NCBI GenBank assembly: GCA_020849935.1
Contig: JADZFJ010000543.1
Span: 1 to 5,706, forward strand
Reading direction: 5' to 3'
Length of the DNA: 5,706 nt
Origin: Crocinitomix sp.
GTDB lineage: Bacteria; Bacteroidota; Bacteroidia; Flavobacteriales_D; Crocinitomicaceae
In this document: positions 1-5,706 of the stretch, piece after piece
Layout of the letters: each line of letters begins with the position of its first letter
Position numbering within the stretch: position 1 is the first letter of the stretch
Translations under genes and position numbers: made by a program
Notes under the pieces: model-generated
The model's input: only the letters and a program-made list of their open reading frames with translations
Told to the model about the DNA's origin: nothing
The model's database searches: none

Positions 1-1
1 G

Positions 2-1864
2 GTTGGAGGTATTCATCCTTATGAAGGTTATGCAATTGTGGTGGATGATGTTCCATGTGGAATTACAGAACTAGAAATAGATGTTGCTCCTGATACTATT
101 TGTAGTGGAGATTGTGTTACTTTGGAGGCAATAACTATTGGCGGAGTTGGTGAAATTTTAATTGAATGGAATCCGGATATAGCAGAAGTTGGATCGACAA
201 TTACGGTTTGTCCAGAAGTGACCACCGAATATGAAGTTATTGCAACGGACGAAGGTGGACAAGTTGATACTGTTTACGTTACTGTTGTTGTGTATGATAA
301 TCCGATTGTAAATCTTGGTCCAGATCGTTCGTTGTCTTCGTGTATCGTAGATTCAGTGGTTTTGGATGCAGGAAATCCTGGGGCAAGTTATGAATGGCAA
401 GATGGAAGCGACGATCAGTTTTTTACAGTGACTGAGGCCGGTGAATATTCGGTAGTAGTTGAAAATGAATTTGGATGTACAAGTGAAGATGAAGTGGTTA
501 TTAGTGAAGGAAATGTGCTAAGTTTGGAACTACTGGTGAATAACCCAACTTGTTATGGTTTTTCTGATGGTTCAATTACCATTAATGTGACAGGTGGAAC
601 GGGGGAACTAATTTTTGAAATTCGCGATGAAGCGGATAACTTAATGAACGAAGACAATAGTAACACCGCAAACACGCTGAGCGCAGGATGGTATTATATT
701 TTTGTGGATGACGAATCTGATTGTGAAGGTCGGGATTCTGTTTTGCTGGTTGACCCTGGACAATTGGAGGTAGATTTAACGACTTTTGATCCGCTTTGTT
801 TTAGAGATTTGACAGGATGGGCAAAGGTGGACTCGGTGTACAATGCGGCGGGGGATTACGATTCGATTTCGTTTATTTGGAACCCAAATCCTGCGGGGAT
901 TGAAGGTGTTGGGGCAGATTCGAGTTATGCGATGGGGGCTGGTAATTATACCCTCACGATCAATGATCAAAATGGCTGTTCGCGGACTTTTGACATTGTA
1001 ATAACTCATCCAGATTCCCTCTATTTTTCCGAATTTGGATTTGATCCAGCTTATTGTCGCTTGTTTGGGTATCAATCGGGGAATGGGGTTGTGTTTGGCG
1101 CAGCGGCGGGTGGAACACCTGATTATGATTATTTATGGACGAATTTAACGAATGGCGAAACATCAATCAATTCGACTTGGGGAGGTCTGAATCCTAGCAA
1201 CTACCTGCTTACGGTGACAGACGCCAATGGGTGCGTTTTGACCAAGGAACTTTTCTTAGATTCACTCAATCCGATTGCAGATTTTACGGTGAATTCTGCG
1301 CAATTAAACAGTGATTTAAAAGGAACGGCTCCGGTGGAAGTGGTTTTCACCAATCAATCGGAAAATTTTGTTAACCCTAATAATCCGCTTGGGGACACGA
1401 CCTTTTTCTGGAGTTTAAACACCCCAACTGCTGATTGGGAAATTAGTTACGATTGGTATGAAACAAAAGATACCACCTATTTACCTCGGGGAGAATCGTA
1501 CACCATAAATGTTTGTTTGGTCGCAATTAATCAGGCTGGATGTACCGATACGGCCTGTAAAATAATCACCATTTTTGAACCGATTGCCTTTACCGATATC
1601 AATATTTTTTCGCCAAATAATGATGGCATTAATGATGTATTTTCTTTTGATTTTCGTTCAGCATCCATCGCGACCTTTAGTTGTGTAATTGTGAATAGAT
1701 GGGGAACCACCATTTATGAAATGGACGAAATCACGGACTTTTGGGATGGAACTACCCAAGCCGGTGAAGCTTGCTCCGATGGGGTCTATTTCTACACTTA
1801 TCATGCGACAACCGATAATGGAACTTTGCTAAATGGCCAAGGTACGGTGCAATTGGTGAAATAA
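2..1864 (+). CDS. T9SS type B (CHU_C) secreted multidomain protein with SprB-like repeats, 5'-truncated by the window edge
   Basis: The frame is open from base 2 with no stop before the GTG at 38, and the residues before it (GGIHPYEGYAIVVDDV across the join) read as protein, so 38 is not the true start. Numbering from that GTG gives 608 residues in the window. Two Ig/PKD-like beta domains lie at about 22-86 and 87-155. Three SprB-like repeats follow at about 160-240, 243-325 and 330-405, each with an early Cys and an end such as NYTLTINDQNGC or NYLLTVTDANGC. A PKD-like domain covers about 411-513 (VVFTNQS, then GCTDTAC). The C-terminus, 519-608, is a CHU_C type B sorting domain with SPNNDGINDVF (525-535), VNRWG (552-556), WDGT (569-572), DGVYFYTY (581-588) and the terminal GTVQLVK. 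Family knowledge: this domain sends cargo through the type IX system to the cell surface or medium, and SprB repeats occur in gliding adhesins. An adhesin or surface-matrix role is inferred. No enzyme domain is visible in this part. Confidence 0.93.
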   Translation, partial: VGGIHPYEGYAIVVDDVPCGITELEIDVAPDTICSGDCVTLEAITIGGVGEILIEWNPDIAEVGSTITVCPEVTTEYEVIATDEGGQVDTVYVTVVVYDNPIVNLGPDRSLSSCIVDSVVLDAGNPGASYEWQDGSDDQFFTVTEAGEYSVVVENEFGCTSEDEVVISEGNVLSLELLVNNPTCYGFSDGSITINVTGGTGELIFEIRDEADNLMNEDNSNTANTLSAGWYYIFVDDESDCEGRDSVLLVDPGQLEVDLTTFDPLCFRDLTGWAKVDSVYNAAGDYDSISFIWNPNPAGIEGVGADSSYAMGAGNYTLTINDQNGCSRTFDIVITHPDSLYFSEFGFDPAYCRLFGYQSGNGVVFGAAAGGTPDYDYLWTNLTNGETSINSTWGGLNPSNYLLTVTDANGCVLTKELFLDSLNPIADFTVNSAQLNSDLKGTAPVEVVFTNQSENFVNPNNPLGDTTFFWSLNTPTADWEISYDWYETKDTTYLPRGESYTINVCLVAINQAGCTDTACKIITIFEPIAFTDINIFSPNNDGINDVFSFDFRSASIATFSCVIVNRWGTTIYEMDEITDFWDGTTQAGEACSDGVYFYTYHATTDNGTLLNGQGTVQLVK

Positions 1865-1936
1865 TTTTTGGGTTGGTACCACTGAAAATGTTGGATTAGC
1901 CTTTGGATGGATTTACATTAGGGATTTGTTCAAAAA
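1829..1936 (+). repeat. Dispersed repeat, copy 1, spanning the 3' end of the type B gene
   Basis: This stretch aligns with 5497-5603 using a single one-base gap. By hand count 83 of 108 columns are identical (about 77%). It covers the last 11 codons of the upstream gene, its TAA stop (1862-1864) and about 72 bases of downstream spacer. The best block is 1862-1874, identical over 13 bases, and CTAAATGGCC at 1829-1838 is identical too. Similarity fades after 1936, so this copy has TTAGGGATT but not the hairpin-bearing right half that follows copy 2. A perfect 10-base inverted repeat (1880-1889 with 1944-1953) spans its right end; its left arm is not conserved in copy 2. Confidence 0.7.
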
Positions 1937-2485
1937 ATAATTGATTTTCAGTGATTCTCATAAATAATTCATAGCACCCAACCCCATCTTTCATCAAAAC
2001 TAAGTAGTGTAGGTAAAAACCTTTTGTATGCTGGCTTTCGGCGATGAACCAACTTGACTTGCTTGAGATTTGCGAGTTAATACTTAGGTGAAAATACGGA
2101 TAAATTTCGATCAAAAAAAATAAAAATTTAGGTGTTTAAACTGTTTTTTATTGATTTATAATGTTTTAACTTTCCAATTAATTAATTCGGCGAAGCCCAA
2201 TCGACATTTTTGGGCAGAAACATAAAAAGTAAAACCTATGAAAAAAAGTAGACAAAAACCTAAATTAACTCCAATCTAAAAATGTTTCATCATTCAATTA
2301 GATGAAATTGTCACTGCAAAAAGCAGGACACCTTTCGATGTGTGATTAGTACGAAACAATTTTAACGCTTTATTAAAAATAAGCACTCGTTTACGGGTGT
2401 CGTTTACCCTAGGCCAGACAAGCGGAAACAGTGGCCTTGTAGCTGAAAGTACGCACCAAAATTTATTTAATTCAAAACACAACCT
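1865..2485. other. 621-base intergenic region without a convincing gene
   Basis: The region is AT-rich and separates the type B gene from the downstream two-gene unit. From left to right it holds the tail of repeat copy 1 (to 1936), an undistinguished stretch to about 2120, and an A/T-rich block with TATAAT at 2157-2162 that could be a promoter element but has no clear upstream partner. A short hairpin follows (GCCCAA 2195-2200 with TTGGGC 2210-2215, 9-base loop), without a U-tract long enough to call a terminator. A 13-codon ORF at 2238-2279 comes next, then the hairpin-rich segment 2284-2437. A 72-codon TTG-initiated frame on the minus strand (2114 to 1896) has no recognisable domain and runs into the repeat, so I do not call it a gene. 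No good match to the Bacteroidota TAnnTTTG promoter consensus was found in a sensible position. Confidence 0.6.
2284..2437 (+). promoter_or_regulatory. Candidate structured leader upstream of the YadA-like gene
   Basis: Several short hairpins are packed into about 150 bases that end some 50 bases before the start codon at 2486. They are TTTCATC/GATGAAA (2285-2291 with 2301-2307, extended by a G-U pair), GCTT(T)ATT/AATAAGC (2367-2374 with 2378-2384, one bulge), CACTCG/CGGGTG with a TTTA loop (2384-2389 with 2394-2399, one G-U pair) and AGGCCA/TGGCCT (2411-2416 with 2432-2437, 15-base loop). The GGGTGTC segment at 2395-2401 has two other partners: GACACC at 2327-2332 and ACCC at 2406-2409. The right part looks more GC-rich than its surroundings. 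I do not recognise a known riboswitch or Rfam consensus. Short stems also occur by chance, so this is a candidate only. Confidence 0.25.
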
Positions 2486-3349
2486 ATGAAAAATTTAAAA
2501 TTATTGCTGCTCGGAGCAGCTGGATTATTGCTTACTGTAAATGATGCGCAATCGCAAGTTACTTGGAATGCCACCGTAAATACAGGCGTATGGTCGTCCG
2601 CAATTGGACTAAGTACCAGTTCCACTAATGCGCAATCCTTTTCGGGGGGAGCCTATACTACCGCTTCTGGTACTCAATCGTTCGCTTTTGGATATCGCAC
2701 CTCTGCGACAGCCGCTCAATCTTTCGCTGCTGGTTATGGCAACTTATCAGACGGAAGATATGCTTTTAGCTTTGGAACCTTTGCCTACGCTAGAAATGAT
2801 TATGCCATGGCTTTTGGTCTGTATCTTCGTGCTAATGCAGCTCGTTCGATGTTGATTGGAACTGGAGCAGGTAATACTGTTGCTACCTTATTCAACAACA
2901 ATATCGACAACTCATTAATGATTGGTTTCAATAGTAATATTCCATCTTTATTTGTTGGTCCATCAAGTGGAGCAGGAACAACGGGAAGAGTGGCCATTGG
3001 AACAACGAATACGCCTACCACAATTGGAGGAGTTAACATCAGCGCTTATCGCTTGTTTGTTAAAGGTGGGATTTTAACCGAGGAAGTGCGTGTACGAACT
3101 GGCTGGGCGGATTACGTTTTTGACGATAATTATCAATTGCCAACCTTGTATGAGGTCAGCGATTTTATTGAAGAAAACGGTCATTTACCAAATGTCCCAT
3201 CGGCTGAACAAGTAGAAGAGGAAGGCTTAGAATTAGGAGATATTACCAGAATTCAGCAAGAAAAAATAGAAGAACTCACGCTTTATTTAATTGAAATGCA
3301 AAAAGAAATTGACGCTTTAAAAGCGCGTCTCGATGCGAGTGAGGAATAA
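2486..3349 (+). CDS. Secreted YadA-head-like repeat protein with C-terminal coiled-coil tail
   Basis: The protein has 287 residues. Residues 1-23 look like a Sec signal peptide (KNLK, a leucine-rich core, then AQS before Gln24). A repeat with exact 14-residue spacing follows: SSAIG at 37, SFSGG at 51, SFAFG at 65, SFAAG at 79, AFSFG at 93, AMAFG at 107 and SMLIG at 121. Looser copies lie at 143, 154 and 168 (RVAIGT). This matches the left-handed beta-roll of trimeric YadA-type heads. Residues 187-205 (YRLFVKGG onward) lead into the conserved Bacteroidota tail GWADYVF, LPTLYEVSDFIEENGHLP, PSAEQVEEEG and LGDI, ending in a heptad-rich coiled coil at about 254-284 (KIEELTLYLIEMQKEI). Similar tails close many tail-fibre-like or S74-chaperone-like proteins; no catalytic motif is evident. 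No T9SS sorting domain or lipobox is present, so its final location is unclear. The ATG at 2486 is chosen because the signal peptide follows directly; there is no Shine-Dalgarno. It probably shares a transcript with the next gene, 30 bases on. Confidence 0.92.
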   Translation: MKNLKLLLLGAAGLLLTVNDAQSQVTWNATVNTGVWSSAIGLSTSSTNAQSFSGGAYTTASGTQSFAFGYRTSATAAQSFAAGYGNLSDGRYAFSFGTFAYARNDYAMAFGLYLRANAARSMLIGTGAGNTVATLFNNNIDNSLMIGFNSNIPSLFVGPSSGAGTTGRVAIGTTNTPTTIGGVNISAYRLFVKGGILTEEVRVRTGWADYVFDDNYQLPTLYEVSDFIEENGHLPNVPSAEQVEEEGLELGDITRIQQEKIEELTLYLIEMQKEIDALKARLDASEE

Positions 3350-3379
3350 GAACGATAAACAAACTAAAAAAATAATAGT

Positions 3380-5416
3380 ATGAAAAATTTCATAAAATTG
3401 ACCCTGGTCATGCTATTCGTTTGTTCAGCTTCTTTTGTCTTTTCTCAAACCGACACAGAAGTAGATACACGAATAGATAACTGGAGGTATTGGCAAGAAA
3501 AAGCCGAACTGGGTTTGATTCCATTCAATCCTATGTTGCCACCACAACCTGTAATTTATTACGGAACTGAGGGAGGCACAAAAACTGCCGCAGTTGATGG
3601 TCCAGACATTTTAATTGTGTCAGGGGCTGGGATGAATCAAAGTGAGAACTCGGTTTTTATTAATCCAATTGACAATCAAATTGCCTTAAACGGTAACAAT
3701 TCCTTTTTAGGGGTAGCAAGTCCTGCTGGTGCAAATGCCATGTTTACTTTTGACGGCGGATTAACCTGGACAGGAGGACCGAGTGCTCCTTTAAGCGGAA
3801 ATATGGGAGATCCGGCAATGGCCATTGGTTTGAATGGAATCAGTTATGCTGGGCATATTAGTGCAGGTTTTAACCAAGGGGTAAATAGATCACCCGATAA
3901 TGGCGCAACTTGGGCGGCTACGACTGTAGCAACAGGCCCAACTTTGGATAAAAACCACTTTTGGGTGGATAATTCTCTTGCTAGTCCTTATGAAGGGAAT
4001 GTTTATAGTGCTTGGTCACAATTGGGTGGAACAGCTCCAAATTTGAATCAGATAATGATTACACGCTCAACCAATGATGGTGTTACATGGTCGACTCCGA
4101 TTCAAATAAGTAGTGCGGTTGCCGCAGGTAGTCATAACCAAGGGGTAAATATTCAAACTGGGCCTGCAGGCGAAGTTTATGTGGTTTGGGCAATTTACGA
4201 TAGTTGGCCGAGCAGAGAAACTGCTTTAGGATTTTGTATGTCAACCGATGGAGGGGTAACTTTTACGCCTGCGGTTCGAATTATCACTAATATAAAAGGC
4301 ATCAGGGGGAATGCAGGAACAAATGCAACGGGTAAAAACCAACGTGTAAATTCGTTTCCAGTAATGGCTTGCGATATTAGTGGTGGGCCAAACAATGGTG
4401 ATTTATACATTACGTGGGCGAACGAAGGTGTGCCTGGTGTAAATATTGGTCCCGATGTGAGTGCTTATTTGATTCGTTCATCAGACGGTGGTACCACTTG
4501 GGACACGCCCGCTCGAATTAATCAAGATCTGCTTGGAAATATTCATTATTTTCCTTGGATTACCTCTGATCCTGAGACAGGTGATTTACATACCATTTTT
4601 TATGACGATCGCAATGTCGCTGCAACGATGGTTGAAACTTGGGTGGCTTCGTCTTCAGATGGCGGCACCACTTGGACAGAAATGCGGGTAGGCGATGTTG
4701 CCTTTACCCCTGCACCAATTCCTGGAATGGCTGGTGGATATATGGGAGATTATTTGGGTATTGCTGCGCGCGGTGGTCAAGTTTATCCGGTATGGACAGA
4801 TAATAGAACAGGGCAAACATTGTCGTACACCTCACCATTTACGTGTGGTTGTGCTGATGACTTAATTATTACTGTTGACGTGCCTTTGGCGGGTGTTGAT
4901 CATCAAGAAGCTGAACTAACGATCACTGCATCAAATGACATCTTATCTGGAGGTGAAGCGATTTACCATGCAGGTGATGAAGTGTTGTTGGTTGACGGAT
5001 TTACAAGTGAGAATGGATCGGCATTTAGGGGTTATATTGAAGCCTGTACAGGTGGTTTTGTATTGGCGCCTATTGTTAATGCAGATGGTGAAACAGAAAT
5101 TAAATATGTTAAAGCTGCTAAACCGCAATTGGTTGATTTTTACGATGAAAAATTAAATCGTGTGAACTTAGCGGTTTATCCAAATCCAGCGGTGGACATT
5201 ATTAACGTTCAGCTTTCGCAAGATGTAAATATTGAAAATTTCACGGTGAAAATTTACAGCTTGAGTATGGGATTAGTTTTTGTGAGTCAATTTACGGATC
5301 AACCTACAAATGCCTTTCAGATTGATATTTCTGAATTTGAATCGGGTGTTTACATGATTGAATTGACCGATAGTGAAACTAATATTGTATATGGTGGTAA
5401 GGTAATAAAAAATTAG
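3380..5416 (+). CDS. Secreted sialidase-fold-like (BNR/Asp-box) protein with T9SS type A sorting domain
   Basis: The protein has 678 residues. Residues 1-22 form a signal peptide, probably cleaved after FS before Gln23; Cys15 is not in a lipobox. Six Asp-box motifs (S/T-x-D-x-G-x-T-W type) lie at 123-130, 171-178, 230-237, 288-295 (ending in Phe), 367-374 and 425-432; the last two are both SSDGGTTW. Between them come blade strands of the G-x-VY-x-VW type, such as GEVYVVW (264-270), GDLYITW (340-346) and GQVYPVWTDNR (466-476), as expected for a six-bladed propeller. Residues 489-556 (CGC, then TITAS, AGDEVLLVDGF and EAC) resemble a small beta stack common near the ends of Bacteroidota secreted proteins. 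Residues 596-678 are a type A Por-secretion tail (VYPNP at 599-603, then SGVYMIEL). Such cargo is exported by the type IX system and often cell-anchored. I see no FRIP-type motif of classical sialidases, so enzyme activity is unproven and glycan binding is equally possible. The start at 3380 fits the signal peptide and an A-rich leader without Shine-Dalgarno. Confidence 0.94.
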   Translation: MKNFIKLTLVMLFVCSASFVFSQTDTEVDTRIDNWRYWQEKAELGLIPFNPMLPPQPVIYYGTEGGTKTAAVDGPDILIVSGAGMNQSENSVFINPIDNQIALNGNNSFLGVASPAGANAMFTFDGGLTWTGGPSAPLSGNMGDPAMAIGLNGISYAGHISAGFNQGVNRSPDNGATWAATTVATGPTLDKNHFWVDNSLASPYEGNVYSAWSQLGGTAPNLNQIMITRSTNDGVTWSTPIQISSAVAAGSHNQGVNIQTGPAGEVYVVWAIYDSWPSRETALGFCMSTDGGVTFTPAVRIITNIKGIRGNAGTNATGKNQRVNSFPVMACDISGGPNNGDLYITWANEGVPGVNIGPDVSAYLIRSSDGGTTWDTPARINQDLLGNIHYFPWITSDPETGDLHTIFYDDRNVAATMVETWVASSSDGGTTWTEMRVGDVAFTPAPIPGMAGGYMGDYLGIAARGGQVYPVWTDNRTGQTLSYTSPFTCGCADDLIITVDVPLAGVDHQEAELTITASNDILSGGEAIYHAGDEVLLVDGFTSENGSAFRGYIEACTGGFVLAPIVNADGETEIKYVKAAKPQLVDFYDEKLNRVNLAVYPNPAVDIINVQLSQDVNIENFTVKIYSLSMGLVFVSQFTDQPTNAFQIDISEFESGVYMIELTDSETNIVYGGKVIKN

Positions 5417-5443
5417 CAGGATAACCAACTAATTATCAAAATG

Positions 5444-5475
5444 AAAAGGTCGCTTCGATTTGGAGCGGCCTTTTT
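5444..5475 (+). terminator. Rho-independent terminator of the two-gene unit
   Basis: AAAAGGTCGCT (5444-5454) pairs with AGCGGCCTTTT (5464-5474) over 11 base pairs with one G-U wobble, around a 9-base loop, and runs into a T-tract at 5471-5475. It begins 28 bases after the TAG stop of the Asp-box gene. The A-tract on the left arm could let it act in both directions, though no convergent gene is visible. No comparable structure lies in the 30 bases between the two preceding genes, which fits their cotranscription. Confidence 0.88.
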
Positions 5476-5496
5476 AATTGGAGGTGAGAAGTTAAC

Positions 5497-5603
5497 CTAA
5501 ATGGCCTAATACAGTGCAATTAGTGAACTAATTTTTGGGTTTGTACGACAGAAAAAGTTGAGTTAGTCCTTGATGGGAAGTGCGTTAGGGATTGGTGCGG
5601 AAA
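5497..5603 (+). repeat. Dispersed repeat, copy 2, with an apparent decayed gene end
   Basis: This is the partner of 1829-1936 (about 77% identity by hand count, one one-base gap). In copy 1 the left part is coding and ends LNGQGTVQLVK-stop. Here, once the missing base near 5509-5510 is allowed for, the aligned codons read LNG, then TVQLVN and a TAA at 5529-5531. Without that correction the frame from CTAAATGGC hits TAG at 5521. The segment lies beyond the terminator and no open frame leads into it, so it is not expressed as this protein. Either it is a fossil of the 3' end of another type B sorting-domain gene, or the repeat unit itself carries these bases. Its right end overlaps the structured element at 5582-5660. 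Confidence 0.65.
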
Positions 5604-5660
5604 TCCCAATGGAGGCGGCGTTTGCCGACATTGGATTGAAGTGAAAGCCCGTTAAAACGC
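5582..5660 (+). other. Compact two-stem structured element (REP-like or ncRNA candidate)
   Basis: An outer stem can form from GCGTT (5582-5586) with AACGC (5656-5660), continued across unpaired bases by GGG (5588-5590) with CCC (5648-5650). An inner hairpin pairs CAATG (5607-5611) with CATTG (5629-5633) and CGGC (5616-5619) with GCCG (5624-5627) around a GTTT loop. Two related 15-base blocks, GGATTGGTGCGGAAA (5589-5603) and GGATTGAAGTGAAAG (5633-5647), match at 10 of 15 positions and face each other between the stems. GGGATT/AATCCC (5588-5593 with 5602-5607) is an alternative local hairpin. From memory, blocks of the form TTAGGGATTG..GCGGAAA followed by AAGCCCG recur between genes in many Flavobacteriia, which suggests a REP-like family; I could not check this. 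An A-rich run follows at 5663-5676. Confidence 0.45.
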
Positions 5661-5706
5661 CCAAAAAAAATAAAAAATTCTTATTCCAATTCCTTTAACA
5701 TCCAAA

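Noticed and set aside
38..40. GTG at 38 as the start codon of the first gene
   Set aside because: The frame is open back to base 2 and the upstream residues read as continuous protein; no signal peptide follows the GTG, although the C-terminal sorting domain requires one.
1896..2114. 72-codon minus-strand ORF starting with TTG in the long spacer
   Set aside because: It has a weak start, no recognisable domain, and its 3' end lies inside the dispersed repeat. It could be a gene relic but cannot be supported from this window alone.
2157..2162. TATAAT as a sigma70-type -10 box for gene 2
   Set aside because: There is no convincing -35 partner, Bacteroidota primary promoters usually use TAnnTTTG instead, and AT-rich spacers produce this hexamer often.
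2195..2215. GCCCAA/TTGGGC hairpin as a terminator of the first gene
   Set aside because: The stem is only 6 pairs, no T-run follows, and it lies more than 300 bases after the stop codon.
2294..2482. 62-codon minus-strand ORF upstream of gene 2
   Set aside because: It covers the hairpin-rich leader, has no recognisable domain, and its start would sit immediately beside the divergent start of gene 2. It is most likely chance.
4486..4497. GGTGGTACCACT-type similarity between gene 3 and the spacer at about 1874-1883
   Set aside because: In gene 3 these bases encode part of an Asp box (GGTTW), and the shared stretch is only a few palindromic bases around GGTACC, so chance is enough.
1..5706. CRISPR array, tRNA, rRNA, transposase or defence genes
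   Set aside because: No regularly spaced repeats, no tRNA-like cloverleaf, and no recognisable transposase or defence domain in any convincing reading frame.

Overview
The window looks like a piece of a Bacteroidota chromosome, most likely Flavobacteriales. It is AT-rich, its starts lack a Shine-Dalgarno sequence and sit behind A-rich leaders, and two of its three genes end in the sorting domains of the type IX secretion system (T9SS), which is confined to this phylum. A closer placement (for example a Fluviicola or Crocinitomix relative) would be a guess.

Layout, all genes on the + strand. Bases 2-1864 hold the 3' part of a large secreted multidomain protein whose start lies upstream of the window. 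It has Ig/PKD-like domains, three SprB-like repeats and a type B (CHU_C) T9SS sorting domain. Bases 1865-2485 form a 621-base gap with no convincing gene. The gap begins with the first copy of a dispersed repeat and ends with a hairpin-rich stretch that may be the structured leader of the next gene. Bases 2486-3349 encode a secreted protein with a YadA-head-like 14-residue repeat and a C-terminal coiled-coil tail common in Bacteroidota. Only 30 bases later, 3380-5416 encodes a six-Asp-box, sialidase-fold-like protein with a type A T9SS sorting domain. A strong intrinsic terminator follows at 5444-5475. The last 200 bases hold the second repeat copy, which runs into a compact two-stem structured element. 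The next gene is not reached.

How the parts may work together: genes 2 and 3 are probably one transcript and both products are exported. Gene 2 is predicted to be a trimeric fibre-like surface protein, and gene 3 a secreted beta-propeller that may bind or process glycans. Gene 1 is a separate unit of the T9SS/SprB surface-protein type. No defence system, mobile-element gene, tRNA, rRNA or CRISPR array was seen. The least explained signals are non-coding: the repeat shared by the 3' ends of genes 1 and 3, which in its second copy seems to keep a decayed end of a gene-1-like coding sequence; the structured element at 5582-5660; and the leader of gene 2, where one segment can pair with three different partners.
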